The position numbers were made by a program, and so were the translations under genes. From contig JALHMX010000013.1 in NCBI GenBank assembly GCA_022843825.1, positions 17,123-81,122 on the forward strand: a DNA stretch of 64,000 bases. The letters are read 5' to 3'. Position 1 is the stretch's first letter, and every line of letters begins with the position of its first letter. Shown here piece by piece: positions 48,380 through 57,785 of the stretch. Origin of the DNA: Pseudobdellovibrionaceae bacterium. Its GTDB lineage: Bacteria > Bdellovibrionota > Bdellovibrionia > Bdellovibrionales > Bdellovibrionaceae. Below the pieces are notes generated by a model. That model searched no databases. It was not told the origin of the DNA and was given only the letters and a program-made list of their open reading frames with translations.

Positions 48380-49897
48380 TTATAGAGGGACAATAATACC
48401 GTTTTGTAGGGACAAAACGGAGAGATCTCGAACCACTTCGTTAGAGTTGTTCATATATATTTCAGCAAAAGCCCCTTGTCTTCGTCCTAATTCACGCAGT
48501 CTGCTGGCTAAAGAATAACGGTCGCGAGCACCGGTCAGCAGAAGGTCTCTAAGGATGCGAGCAGATTCAAAGGTTTGCACCTCTATGATGGAAGGCTGTT
48601 CTTTGTAAGTTGCATTAAAAAGTGCGTTGAACTCAGATCTTCGTCTTTGCTCATCACTAATAACATTATCAACAAAATAGAAATGATTTACTGCGCCGGC
48701 GGCGACTTGATGAGCTCGGCGAGGCAGGTCTTCAGTGTTCCACAGATTTGTACCTAAATACGTTAGTTGCGTAACATCTGCAGCTCTGAAAAATCCGATA
48801 GCTTGTCCCATAGCGACACTGCTGTCAGGAATAAAAATAGCATCAAAGTCAACAATCGGCGTCAGAACATTTTCTTTACTTTCACTTTCACGGGTTTTGC
48901 GAGCAGGGGCTTTGGCAGCCTGATTTTGTTTTCGCTTTCTTTCTTTTATTTCGTCCATCCGAATGCGATATTCTTCGGGTCTGTTTTCTACATAATAAGT
49001 TCCAACAAGTTTTTGAATATAACTGGTTAAATCGGATTCCTTGGCATCATAAACTTGTGCTCCCACAATTGTTCCACCGTAGGCAAGGACGTGATCCCAA
49101 AACTGGTTTGCGAATTCAATTCCATAAGCATCATTAGGGCTTAAAATTGCAAATTTTTTATGACCCAGTTTTGTAATAGCGTATTCGACAAGTTTACTGA
49201 CTTGCATAGCCGGCGTAACAGAGTTTCTAAATGTATAACGAGCATCGTCAGTTAAATCTGATTTTTGTGAAAAGGCAAAGAAGGGCACTTGAAAAAATTC
49301 AGCCTGCTGCGCAATCGCCGAAGCTTCGCGAGCTGCCAGCCCTCCTAAGATAGCAATGACTTTTTCATCTTGTAAAAGCTTCTCGACTCCCTTGGCCGCG
49401 AGTTCGGGATTTCCTTGGCTATCATATAAGGCCAATGAAAAATCTGAAGACGAATCAATTTTAAATCCCAGTCGTATTGCGGCCAAGGCCCGCTGAGAAA
49501 TTGCTGAATTTCGGCCGGTTAAAGGAAGTATAACTCCAATTTTTCGATTATTAGTTTCAAAGTATTGATCAGAAACTTGGCGGGTTTGAAATTCTGGCTG
49601 TATCCGTCGGCTGACGGGCACCGATGGAGCTGGGGCAATAACCGCTGCGTCCATGGCTTCTGCAGATAACAACGATTCGGAAGGAGTAATAGCTTTAATT
49701 TTTGCATTAACTTCTGAGCTGCGGTGTAAAACTGAATCTTGTGCGGAATCTTTAGTGTCAGCATAAGACGGCAGTACAGCATCAGCAGTTTTTTTCTGTT
49801 CAGCGCCGCGATTCTGAGTTTTAATCATAGGCACAGAACTGCATGAGCACACCAAAACAAAACTGAAAAAATAAAAAGATTTAATAAAAATTTTCAT
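48380..49897 (-). CDS. Lipoprotein with type I periplasmic-binding fold (LpoA-like / ABC substrate-binding-like)
   Basis: A 505-residue lipoprotein (signal peptide with lipobox LVCSC). After a low-complexity linker, residues 115-500 form a Leu/Ile/Val-binding-type fold: RKIGVILPLTGRN, VIAILGGLAAREASAIA, KKFAILSPNDAYGIEFAN and DAIFIPDSS. An approximately 35-residue Lys/Arg/Glu-rich insertion (around KERKRKQNQAAKAPARKTRE, from residue 305) interrupts the fold. E. coli LpoA, the activator of PBP1A, has the same C-terminal fold; no permease or ATPase genes are next to this gene, which argues against an ABC transporter. It starts 13 bases after the dnaJ stop. Confidence 0.75.
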   Translation of the reverse strand: MKIFIKSFYFFSFVLVCSCSSVPMIKTQNRGAEQKKTADAVLPSYADTKDSAQDSVLHRSSEVNAKIKAITPSESLLSAEAMDAAVIAPAPSVPVSRRIQPEFQTRQVSDQYFETNNRKIGVILPLTGRNSAISQRALAAIRLGFKIDSSSDFSLALYDSQGNPELAAKGVEKLLQDEKVIAILGGLAAREASAIAQQAEFFQVPFFAFSQKSDLTDDARYTFRNSVTPAMQVSKLVEYAITKLGHKKFAILSPNDAYGIEFANQFWDHVLAYGGTIVGAQVYDAKESDLTSYIQKLVGTYYVENRPEEYRIRMDEIKERKRKQNQAAKAPARKTRESESKENVLTPIVDFDAIFIPDSSVAMGQAIGFFRAADVTQLTYLGTNLWNTEDLPRRAHQVAAGAVNHFYFVDNVISDEQRRRSEFNALFNATYKEQPSIIEVQTFESARILRDLLLTGARDRYSLASRLRELGRRQGAFAEIYMNNSNEVVRDLSVLSLQNGIIVPL

Positions 49898-49910
49898 AGA
49901 CCCGCCTTTA

Positions 49911-50909
49911 TCATCGGTTTTTCAATAGAGTAGCTATTTTTTCATTAAAAGTCTTAACTAAAGGAGTATCTTCGTTAGATTTTTGCAAATCCTCGATAAG
50001 CTGCTTATTTTTTTGATTAAGGTTATTAGGAACATCTACTATAACACGTACCAACATGTCTCCAAGCCCCGAAGAGCCTATTTTAGGAAAGCCTTTATTT
50101 TTTAATCGCAAGGTTTGTCCTGAGGATGTTCCCGGCGGTATTTTGATTTGCGACTTACCTGTTAGGGTAGGGATTTCGATCTCTGTACCCAAAATAGCAT
50201 CTGTGTATTTTAAAGGAAGATCTAGGATAACGTCGAATTCCTCACGTTTAAACAAAGGATGAGGCTGCAAGGCAATGATAACGTAAAGATCACCAGGCGA
50301 GCCGCCAGCCGGCGAATCACCTTCACCAGCAAGCTTTAACCGTTGGCCATCTTTGACTCCAGCAGGAACGCTTACAGAAAGCTTTGCATTTTCTTCTTTT
50401 GGACCTTTTTGTCTGGCAAAAAGAATAACTTTTTCAAGGCCGGTAGCCGCTTCTTCCAAAGTTATGGTTAAAGTATAACGCAAATCTGCGCCTCGCTGTT
50501 GTCGTCTCGAGCGTCCCGCAGCACCTCCAAAAGGATTGCCCCTGGCGCTTGCTCCGCCACCAAAAAGATCACCGAATAAATCTGCAAATGAATCGGCCCC
50601 TCCCTGATTTGAATAGCTGTAGTTAAATCCACCACTATCTCGACCAAATGGGTTTCCGCCACCAAACCCAGCATCACCAAAAGGGTTTCCGTCTGGGGAG
50701 CCAAATTGATCATAATTCTTTTTTTTCTTTGGATCGCTTAAAACATCGTAGGCTTCAGAAATTTCTTTAAACTTGTCTTCGGCTTTTTTGTTTCCGGGAT
50801 TTTTATCAGGATGATATTGCATAGCCAACTTGCGATAAGCCTTTTTTATTTCGCTATCGCTCGATGATCGCGTAACTCCTAGTAATTGATAAAAATCTTT
50901 TTTACTCAA
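49911..50909 (-). CDS. DnaJ-type chaperone without zinc finger (type II, CbpA-like)
   Basis: A 332-residue J protein. The J domain has the essential HPD (YHPDKNPGN, near residue 34). A Gly/Phe/Asn-rich region spans about 70-140. Two C-terminal beta-sandwich substrate domains follow ([31 protein letters not shown]). The CxxCxGxG repeats of canonical DnaJ are absent, so this is a type II J protein. It stimulates DnaK ATPase. It lies one base after grpE, while no dnaK is in the window. Confidence 0.92.
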   Translation of the reverse strand: MSKKDFYQLLGVTRSSSDSEIKKAYRKLAMQYHPDKNPGNKKAEDKFKEISEAYDVLSDPKKKKNYDQFGSPDGNPFGDAGFGGGNPFGRDSGGFNYSYSNQGGADSFADLFGDLFGGGASARGNPFGGAAGRSRRQQRGADLRYTLTITLEEAATGLEKVILFARQKGPKEENAKLSVSVPAGVKDGQRLKLAGEGDSPAGGSPGDLYVIIALQPHPLFKREEFDVILDLPLKYTDAILGTEIEIPTLTGKSQIKIPPGTSSGQTLRLKNKGFPKIGSSGLGDMLVRVIVDVPNNLNQKNKQLIEDLQKSNEDTPLVKTFNEKIATLLKNR

Positions 50910-50910
50910 A

Positions 50911-51447
50911 CTAATTCACCCCGTCTTGAGCGCTAGAGCCATTTGGTGTCGTTGCTACTACAACTTGACCCATGCGGATAACTTTATCGTGAAGCTTATA
51001 AGCTTTTCTAAAAACTTGTGACACAGAACCTTCCGCGTACTTAGTTGTCGCTTCAGAACTAATTGCTTCAAAAAAATGGGGACTAAAAGGCTGACCCAAA
51101 GCAGGAACCTCTTGAATGCCGTGCTTAGACAAGGCATCTTTTAGTTCTTTGGCGATCATCTCAACGCCTTTTTTAAAGTTTTCTGCAGTTTCAGGCGTCA
51201 ACTTTATCTCTAGGGCTCGTTCAAAATTATCTACCACTTCGAGGATGTCGCGGGAAATGCGTTCGGCACCAAATCTAAGCAGATCCGATCGCTCTTTAAT
51301 GGCATGTTTTTTATAATTATCAAACTCTGCTTTTAAATATAGAAAATCATTTTTCCATTTAGTAACTTCATCTTTTAGTTTGTCTGCTTCTGTTATGTCA
51401 GAAGAGGCTTCTGCATTGTCAGTCGAATTTTTATGATCTTCATTCAT
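50911..51447 (-). CDS. grpE: Nucleotide exchange factor GrpE
   Basis: A 178-residue protein. It has an acidic disordered N-terminus, a long coiled coil (about 30-90) and a C-terminal beta domain with the conserved [13 protein letters not shown] and [13 protein letters not shown]. It exchanges ADP for ATP on DnaK. It is followed immediately by the type II dnaJ gene. I see no CIRCE element in the 63-base gap upstream. Confidence 0.95.
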   Translation of the reverse strand: MNEDHKNSTDNAEASSDITEADKLKDEVTKWKNDFLYLKAEFDNYKKHAIKERSDLLRFGAERISRDILEVVDNFERALEIKLTPETAENFKKGVEMIAKELKDALSKHGIQEVPALGQPFSPHFFEAISSEATTKYAEGSVSQVFRKAYKLHDKVIRMGQVVVATTPNGSSAQDGVN

Positions 51448-51510
51448 AACTTCATGCTCCTTACAAAATTATAGTTTGAGTCTTATTGGGCGTTTGTCAA
51501 TGTACAAAGT

Positions 51511-52737
51511 CTACGTTAAATCAGACTTAAAATCATCTTTTAGAAAGGTGAATTTTTCGAATATCTGGTTGCTAATAAAAACACCTTTATCTGTTAGGCT
51601 ATAGCAACGGTCTTTAAGCTGCAAAAGCTGCTGATCGACTAAAGGCTTTGAAATGGAGTGAATTTTTTCTAACGTTGACGCTCCGAATTTGGACTCCAGT
51701 TCGGACCAAGACAGTCCCCGCGATAGACGTAAGGAGGTGTAGCAGAAATCCGTTAATGATTGGCTAATGCCAAGAATTTCAGAGTTGTTTTCATTTAAGG
51801 GGAAAGAATCGGACACGGATCGCTGCGAAAGCTCTTTTTCATATAGGTTTATATTCGAAGGGTTCCAAAAACGAGTTCCCCATGGCGTGTGCTTTGAATA
51901 GGAGTGGGCGCTTAGGCCCAGGCCCCAAAAAGGTTGATCGGTCCAGTACAGCATGTTGTGTCGAGATTCATAGCCAGGCTTGGCATAGTTCGATATTTCG
52001 TATCTATAAAAGCCTTGCTGCACAAGGGTTTGGTGAATTATTTGAAACATTTCAATTTGTTCAATGTCTAACGGACGGTCTTTTGACAGAGGATGTCCTT
52101 CAGGCACAGTCAAGCAATAGGGTGAAGCGTGCGTCATATTGAAAGTGCTTGCAATATCCAGATCACGTCTAAGCTCTTCCAGAGTCTGTGTCGGCAATGC
52201 AAACAAAATATCAAATGAATAATTAAGCTTATAAGACTCCAGCAGCTTAAGTGTTTCTATAGTTTGCTGGGCGTTGTGTTCGCGATGGACCATTTTCAAC
52301 AAACGATCTGAAAATGACTGAGCCCCCACGCTAAATCGATTTATTCCGTTTTCTAAATAAGCATTTATTTTTCGTTCATCTATGGTGGCCGGATTAATTT
52401 CTATTGTCACTTCTGCATTTTTACTTAAAACATAATCGTTCTGTTTTAATGAAGTGATTAAATCAACTATTTGCTCTGCCGGCAGCAGGCTAGGAGTACC
52501 TCCGCCGAAATACAGGGTGTTGAGTTGTTGGAAAGGAAAAACTTTTTTGTTTAAAGAAAGCTCTTTTTTGACTAACTCAATATATTTTTGTGAAGGCATT
52601 ATTTCAGTATGGACATAGGTCGCAAAGTCACAATAGGTACAACGCTGTAAGCAATAAGGAATATGAATATATATTCCAAAACTTTCTTCCGTTTGCTTTC
52701 CTAAAGATTTACCAGGTAAAATGCTAGAATCACGCAT
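51511..52737 (-). CDS. hemW: Radical SAM heme chaperone HemW
   Basis: A 408-residue radical SAM protein. It opens with GIYIHIPYCLQRCTYCDF, containing the CxxxCxxC iron-sulfur ligands; the absence of a fourth nearby cysteine separates it from oxygen-independent coproporphyrinogen oxidase HemN. LNTLYFGGGTPSLL and the C-terminal HemN_C winged domain (TDFCYTSLRLSRGL) complete the family picture. It probably inserts heme into target cytochromes. AGAGG precedes the ATG. Divergent from the M16 peptidase gene. Confidence 0.92.
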   Translation of the reverse strand: MRDSSILPGKSLGKQTEESFGIYIHIPYCLQRCTYCDFATYVHTEIMPSQKYIELVKKELSLNKKVFPFQQLNTLYFGGGTPSLLPAEQIVDLITSLKQNDYVLSKNAEVTIEINPATIDERKINAYLENGINRFSVGAQSFSDRLLKMVHREHNAQQTIETLKLLESYKLNYSFDILFALPTQTLEELRRDLDIASTFNMTHASPYCLTVPEGHPLSKDRPLDIEQIEMFQIIHQTLVQQGFYRYEISNYAKPGYESRHNMLYWTDQPFWGLGLSAHSYSKHTPWGTRFWNPSNINLYEKELSQRSVSDSFPLNENNSEILGISQSLTDFCYTSLRLSRGLSWSELESKFGASTLEKIHSISKPLVDQQLLQLKDRCYSLTDKGVFISNQIFEKFTFLKDDFKSDLT

Positions 52738-52763
52738 GAACCTCTTATAGATAAGGATCTCGG

Positions 52764-55364
52764 ATGAAGCAAACGATATTTACGTTAAAAAATAAAATGA
52801 AAGTTATATTGGTTCCCAGTCACAAGTCGCCTGTTGTTAGCGTGCAAATGTGGGTACGCACAGGAAGCGCGGATGAGAAAAAAAAAGAAGAGGGAATTAG
52901 TCACTTCATCGAACATCTTGTTTTCAAAGGAACAGATAAATATAAAGTAGGAGAAATTGCCGGTACCGTAGAGGCCTCTGGAGGAGAGCTCAACGCCTAT
53001 ACCTCATTTGATCAAACTGTTTTTTATGTCACAATTTCTAAGAATTTTATTGATACGGCCATAGATGTTATTTCAGAAATGATGGGTAAACCAACCTTTG
53101 ATCTCTTGGAAACTAACAGCGAACGCGAAGTTGTCTGTGAGGAAATTAAGATGGGAATTGATTCCCCGGGCCGATCCGCCTCGCAACTTATGTTTAGGTC
53201 TGTATTTAAAAAACATCCTTATGGATCTCCGGTTATTGGCTATGAAAAAAATGTAAGATCTTGGTCAATAAAGAAAATAAAAGACTATTATAACTCACGC
53301 TATGTGCCCTCGAATATGACGTTAATTCTTTCCGGAGATTTTGATCTAAAGGAGACAAAGCGGAAGGTAACTCAAATCTTTTCACAGTTTACTCCATTTA
53401 AATTAAGTAAAGTTAAAAGAGCAAAAGAGCCTGTGCAAAAAAAACCCGCTTTTAGTGGTAAAACAAAAGATGTCGCAGAGTCTACAGTTCAAATAGCCTG
53501 GCCTGCGCCGCATGCGCGACACAAGGACGTGCCCGCTTTAGAAGTGATGGCCATGATTTTAGGACAAGGCGAAACTTCTCGTTTATACTCTAAATTACGC
53601 TTGGAAAACGCCCTGGTTAATAATGTTTCGGCTTTTACATATAACCCTGTGGACAATGGACTTTTTGCAGTGAGTTTAAAAATTACAGATCAAAATATTC
53701 AAGAGATGTTTAAAAGCCTATTCATAGAAATTGAAAAAATAATTCAATCAGAAATAACTTGGGATGAGTTAAAAAAGGCCGTGGTTAATATTTCTTCCGA
53801 ACAGTTTTATGCTATAGAAACGGTAGACGGAATAGCTAATAAAATAGGGTCCGAAGATTTTTATATGAAAGACCCCAACGCCTATCAAAAATATTTAGTT
53901 AAGCTACTACAACTGCAGCCATCAGACATACTCAAGGTAGCCAAAAAATATCTTAACATAAATACTGCTAATTATAGCATGCTAAGCAGACACGACTTAA
54001 AAGACCAACTGAAGCTTTTAAGGGACGGCGCACACACCTGGAAGAAAACCAAGGAAGTTTTTGTAAAAAAACCGAAAACAAAAGTGAAAAAAATAAAAAT
54101 GCCTAAAATAAAATTTAGTGCTGTGAAAAGCACGACAGATTTCCCGTTAGAGTTTTATAAAACCAAACGGGGCACAGAAATTTTATTTAAAAAAGTTACA
54201 GATACGCCCACGGTTTCTGCTAAAATTATTTTTGGCGGAGGCGCTCGCCTAGAGTCTTCGGATAAACAAGGTGTTACTGAAATGCTTTCGCGCACCTGGC
54301 CGGCCGCAACTGAAACCAAGACAGAGGCGCAGTTTTTAAAGACGATTGAAGACTCAGCGGCAGGCTTGAATTCTTTCGGTGGCAAAAACACGAATGGTTT
54401 GTCTGTGGATTACATGAAAGCCTTTGAAAAGACGGTCGTTAGCCTAACAGAAGAAGTTCTTAATCGTCCCGTGTTATCACAAGATATTTTCAATCGAGAG
54501 ATGGAAATATTAAAAAAACAAATTTTATCTAAACAAGACAATCCTTCGTATCTGTGCGGACGCCAGTTTTTAGAAATGATGTTTCCGAACAGCATTCTTT
54601 CTTACGAGCAAGGCGGCACTCTAGAGACGCTGAAAAATGTTACATTGAATGAAGTTACACGAAATTTAGACAGACTAAAGGCCACGCACAATATGCAGGT
54701 GGCGGTAGTCGGGGACTTTGATCGCCAGCTTTGGATAGATGCCGTAGAAAAAATTGAGGGTGAGTTCAAGCATACGGGCCGCCAACTAAAGACAACTTCA
54801 GTTCCGACGCTTAGGGAAATTAAGCAACAATTCTTAAAAAAAGATAAGGAACAGTCTCATGTTATGATCGGATGGAATGCTTTGGCTCTAACTGATCCTC
54901 GTCGATACATTCTTCAAATTATACAGGCCGTGCTGTCAGGTCAGGGCGGAAGATTGTTTATTGAGCTTCGAGATAAAAATTCATTAGCCTATTCAGTTTC
55001 TCCTATAAAAATGGAAACCCTAGAGACCGGATATTTTGGCGGCTACATTGCGTGTTCTCCAGATAAAGTAAATAAAGCTATAGAAATGTTTAAACAAGAA
55101 TTTGATAAATTGGCCACAACGAGAATTTCTGAAGACGAACTGTTGCGAGCAAAGAAGTATCTTATTGGACAAAACGATATTGGATTGCAGAGGAAGTCTT
55201 CATATTGCAACCTCATCGCCTTCGATCATTTTTACGGAAATGAAATCGATGATCATTTACATATCGACAGAATATATAATCGAATTACAGTTGATGATGT
55301 CAAAAGTCTTGCACAAAGCTTATTTTCCAAACCCTATGTAACAAGTATCGTGGGGCGGGAGTAG
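52764..55364 (+). CDS. M16-family zinc metallopeptidase, two fused domains
   Basis: An 866-residue protein. The N-terminal half has the inverted zinc motif HFIEH (residues 47-51) followed by FKGT and a downstream glutamate-rich helix (EREVVCEEI), as in active M16 proteases. The second half (from about residue 460) has the same fold features (ARLESSDKQGVTEMLSRTW, QGGRLFIELRDKNSLAYSV) but no HxxEH, so it is the inactive partner. No signal peptide is evident. Fused active/inactive pairs of this size resemble pitrilysin/PqqL and chloroplast-type forms. The coding region abuts the COG3014 gene on the other strand. Confidence 0.92.
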   Translation: MKQTIFTLKNKMKVILVPSHKSPVVSVQMWVRTGSADEKKKEEGISHFIEHLVFKGTDKYKVGEIAGTVEASGGELNAYTSFDQTVFYVTISKNFIDTAIDVISEMMGKPTFDLLETNSEREVVCEEIKMGIDSPGRSASQLMFRSVFKKHPYGSPVIGYEKNVRSWSIKKIKDYYNSRYVPSNMTLILSGDFDLKETKRKVTQIFSQFTPFKLSKVKRAKEPVQKKPAFSGKTKDVAESTVQIAWPAPHARHKDVPALEVMAMILGQGETSRLYSKLRLENALVNNVSAFTYNPVDNGLFAVSLKITDQNIQEMFKSLFIEIEKIIQSEITWDELKKAVVNISSEQFYAIETVDGIANKIGSEDFYMKDPNAYQKYLVKLLQLQPSDILKVAKKYLNINTANYSMLSRHDLKDQLKLLRDGAHTWKKTKEVFVKKPKTKVKKIKMPKIKFSAVKSTTDFPLEFYKTKRGTEILFKKVTDTPTVSAKIIFGGGARLESSDKQGVTEMLSRTWPAATETKTEAQFLKTIEDSAAGLNSFGGKNTNGLSVDYMKAFEKTVVSLTEEVLNRPVLSQDIFNREMEILKKQILSKQDNPSYLCGRQFLEMMFPNSILSYEQGGTLETLKNVTLNEVTRNLDRLKATHNMQVAVVGDFDRQLWIDAVEKIEGEFKHTGRQLKTTSVPTLREIKQQFLKKDKEQSHVMIGWNALALTDPRRYILQIIQAVLSGQGGRLFIELRDKNSLAYSVSPIKMETLETGYFGGYIACSPDKVNKAIEMFKQEFDKLATTRISEDELLRAKKYLIGQNDIGLQRKSSYCNLIAFDHFYGNEIDDHLHIDRIYNRITVDDVKSLAQSLFSKPYVTSIVGRE

Positions 55365-56606
55365 CTATAAGACGCTTCTTACCATGTGAATCACTTTTTG
55401 TCGTTTACTGACAGAGATTTCCACATCTTTGAAGGATTCAGAAGGTGATTTGTTGAAATCAAGGCCACTCATTTTAAGTTTATAGTTTCCTGGTTTTAAT
55501 GGCAGACGAATCACTTGAATAGTATTGGGAAGAAAAGACCACTGTCTTAAATCGGCTCTTTCAGAAGCTAACATAAAAATTAACGCGGCCGTTCCTAAAG
55601 CCTTATCTTTTTGATAAATTTGATCGGCCACCACGTGTTTCGTTATTCGAGCGCCAAGTCGGCGAGCTATTAATGAAGCTTGGTCTGCATTTAAAGAAGA
55701 GATGGAGGCGGCAGCGACACTGTAAATTGAGGAGCTGTTGTAGCTTCCGATAAGAGCAGAGGATTGGTCGTAGACTTCAACGTTTAGAAACTGCGTTTGA
55801 CTGGGTACATTCGTTAGCATTGGAAAGGTAGGCGAATTTGGATTTTCAACTTTTCGCGGACCCCAGCCTTGAAGATGTAAAACGATGAGTTCAGAATTGA
55901 GTTTACTGCCCTTCGCTTCTTTAATTTCGTCAGCAGTAGCATTCATTTTCTTTGCTAAGCTGTTGAACTCATCGACTCGTCGAGCCTGCCAACAGGTGGC
56001 AAGCATTTGGCGGCCCACCTCGCGAAAATGTTCGGCGGTAAAGAAAGCGTCTTTATAATCTATACAGGCATCATCATACTGGCCGGTGGATTCCCAAATA
56101 AGCCCTGAAAGATATTTCGAAAAAGAGTTAAGTTCATAGTCTTTTCTTTGTTCGTTCTTATACTTTGAAAATTTCTGATTCATTCTTCGCACTTCAACTA
56201 AAGCTGAATCGGAGTTTTTTTCCTGAATAAAGTTTAAGGCCTTTGAAGCATTTAGAAACAGCTTCTCAAAGGTGTCGCCCTTGTAGGTCAGCATGCCCTC
56301 ATTAGTCAACGTAGCGCTGGCTACCTCAGATACTGAAATATAATCTACGCTATCTGCAAGTCTTTCTGCCTGTGAAAAGACCTGAGTACTTTTAGTATAT
56401 TCTTCACAAATCTGAAGAGCCGTGCCGTACTCCATGAGCAGCGCAAGCTGATCTACTCCGGCGGGAGCGCTTAGTTTTTCCAGTGCTTCAAGAGCCTTTA
56501 GGCAGTCTTTGCTTTTAATATAGGACCTTGCAGGAGCTACTTTACTTTGATAAGAAGCGCATCCTGCAAAAGCAATTAAAAATAGAAAGTAAGCAAAAAA
56601 TTTCAA
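55365..56606 (-). CDS. COG3014-family lipoprotein
   Basis: A 413-residue lipoprotein with lipobox IAFAGC (Cys at residue 16). Residues 25-230 are helical and TPR-like. The C-terminal part is beta-rich (TQFLNVEVYDQSS, VIRLPLKPGNYKLKMSGLDF). Length, architecture and position directly after lpoB match COG3014 proteins that accompany LpoB-type activators in many proteobacteria. The function is unknown; a role with LpoB in peptidoglycan synthesis is inferred from the neighbourhood. Nine bases separate it from lpoB. Confidence 0.75.
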   Translation of the reverse strand: MKFFAYFLFLIAFAGCASYQSKVAPARSYIKSKDCLKALEALEKLSAPAGVDQLALLMEYGTALQICEEYTKSTQVFSQAERLADSVDYISVSEVASATLTNEGMLTYKGDTFEKLFLNASKALNFIQEKNSDSALVEVRRMNQKFSKYKNEQRKDYELNSFSKYLSGLIWESTGQYDDACIDYKDAFFTAEHFREVGRQMLATCWQARRVDEFNSLAKKMNATADEIKEAKGSKLNSELIVLHLQGWGPRKVENPNSPTFPMLTNVPSQTQFLNVEVYDQSSALIGSYNSSSIYSVAAASISSLNADQASLIARRLGARITKHVVADQIYQKDKALGTAALIFMLASERADLRQWSFLPNTIQVIRLPLKPGNYKLKMSGLDFNKSPSESFKDVEISVSKRQKVIHMVRSVL

Positions 56607-56615
56607 GGCTAAAAA

Positions 56616-57218
56616 TTAAAGACCAATAGTTTTCTTTTTGTATTTTTTGCGGATTTCTTTCTGAGCTGTCCATGAAATTCGTGAAGTTTTAATGTTGGTT
56701 AAATTTAACGTTAACTTGTAGTATACAGTTTTATCTTTGCCAACTTCTTGAACGATAGAATCCAATCTGCCATTAATAATAAAATCAGCACCAACTTGTC
56801 CGCCAGCTGATTTTTTGCTTTCCGGCGTGACCATTCCAGAATTTTGGTAGTCATATTCATCTGAAATATCTTTTCGTGCTTCTTTGTCCAAGAAAGAAAC
56901 TTTTCCAGAATTGGTTAACTCAACCCGAATCATATCCATAATGCTTTGAGTATCTATATGCTCAGAGGTCTTGTTTTGTAATTGAGTTACAATAACGTCA
57001 GGAGGATTTTTAGCTCCAGAAATCGTTGGATGCTTAACCAAAGAATCCACCATAGACTTAACAACAACTTGCATGTCAGTTTCAGACCACTGATCATTAA
57101 GCAGATTCTGTCTTTCCACATCATCGTATTGGCCCTTCACAAAAGCTTTGGGACCACAGCCAGCCAAAGTTAAAAGCGCAGTTAAAGCCATAATTTTCAT
57201 TAACAGTGATTTTTTCAT
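56616..57218 (-). CDS. lpoB: Penicillin-binding protein activator LpoB-like lipoprotein
   Basis: A 200-residue lipoprotein (lipobox LTLAGC). The LpoB family is recognised by DDVERQNLLNDQWSETDMQV, the central VIVTQLQNKTSEHIDTQ, and VGADFIINGRLDSIVQE. In E. coli, LpoB spans the periplasm from the outer membrane to stimulate PBP1B. AAAGGAAG precedes the ATG. It is 13 bases downstream of the biotin carrier gene, an unexpected neighbour. Confidence 0.87.
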   Translation of the reverse strand: MKKSLLMKIMALTALLTLAGCGPKAFVKGQYDDVERQNLLNDQWSETDMQVVVKSMVDSLVKHPTISGAKNPPDVIVTQLQNKTSEHIDTQSIMDMIRVELTNSGKVSFLDKEARKDISDEYDYQNSGMVTPESKKSAGGQVGADFIINGRLDSIVQEVGKDKTVYYKLTLNLTNIKTSRISWTAQKEIRKKYKKKTIGL

Positions 57219-57231
57219 ACATCTTCCTTTG

Positions 57232-57777
57232 TTATTTAATGTAGTTAGTTATTTCTTTTTCAAACTTAATTAAAATTGCTCCAGACTCTACAGAGTCTCC
57301 TTGTTTCACACAGACTTCTTTGATTTGCACATCAGTCGCCGCGCGCATTTCGTTTTCCATTTTCATAGCTTCCATAATAATCAGCGGCCGACCTTCTTTT
57401 ATGATGTCACCAGGTTTTACAAATATTTCAATGTTTTGTCCTGGCATGCCTGTCTTTAGTTGAGAGTCTATGCCCATGCCTCCACCTTTTTTTAAAGAAG
57501 CGTGCAACAACATTTCGTCATTAAAAATCTGAATTGTACGAAATGAGTTACGAGTATAAACCGTATAGTCAGTGTCTTGTCCGACGACATCGATAAGATA
57601 GGAGCGACCGTTAAATAAAAAACTGATATATTCTTCTGCACTCCGGTAGTCATTTTTGGATATATCATGGTGCACCCAGCTTTGGCCCTCAAGCTGAAGC
57701 GAAACCTTCCAGGTGTGCCGATCTTCGTGCACATCAACTTTATAATTTTTTCCATTCATTTTAGCTTCAAAATACAT
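57232..57777 (-). CDS. Biotin carboxyl carrier protein of acyl-CoA carboxylase
   Basis: A 181-residue protein with a C-terminal biotinyl domain: the biotinylation motif EAMKMENEM places the modified Lys near residue 139, preceded by GMPGQNIEIFVKPGD. The N-terminal 90 residues resemble the biotin-transfer domain of propionyl/methylcrotonyl-CoA carboxylase alpha chains, here encoded separately from the carboxylase. It lies eight bases after the biotin carboxylase gene. Confidence 0.88.
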   Translation of the reverse strand: MYFEAKMNGKNYKVDVHEDRHTWKVSLQLEGQSWVHHDISKNDYRSAEEYISFLFNGRSYLIDVVGQDTDYTVYTRNSFRTIQIFNDEMLLHASLKKGGGMGIDSQLKTGMPGQNIEIFVKPGDIIKEGRPLIIMEAMKMENEMRAATDVQIKEVCVKQGDSVESGAILIKFEKEITNYIK

Positions 57778-57785
57778 ATTAATTC

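Noticed and set aside
51468..51500. TTGACA and TATAAT upstream of grpE on the minus strand
   Set aside because: Both hexamers are perfect, but the spacer is 21 bases, outside the usual 16-18 range; not called as a promoter.
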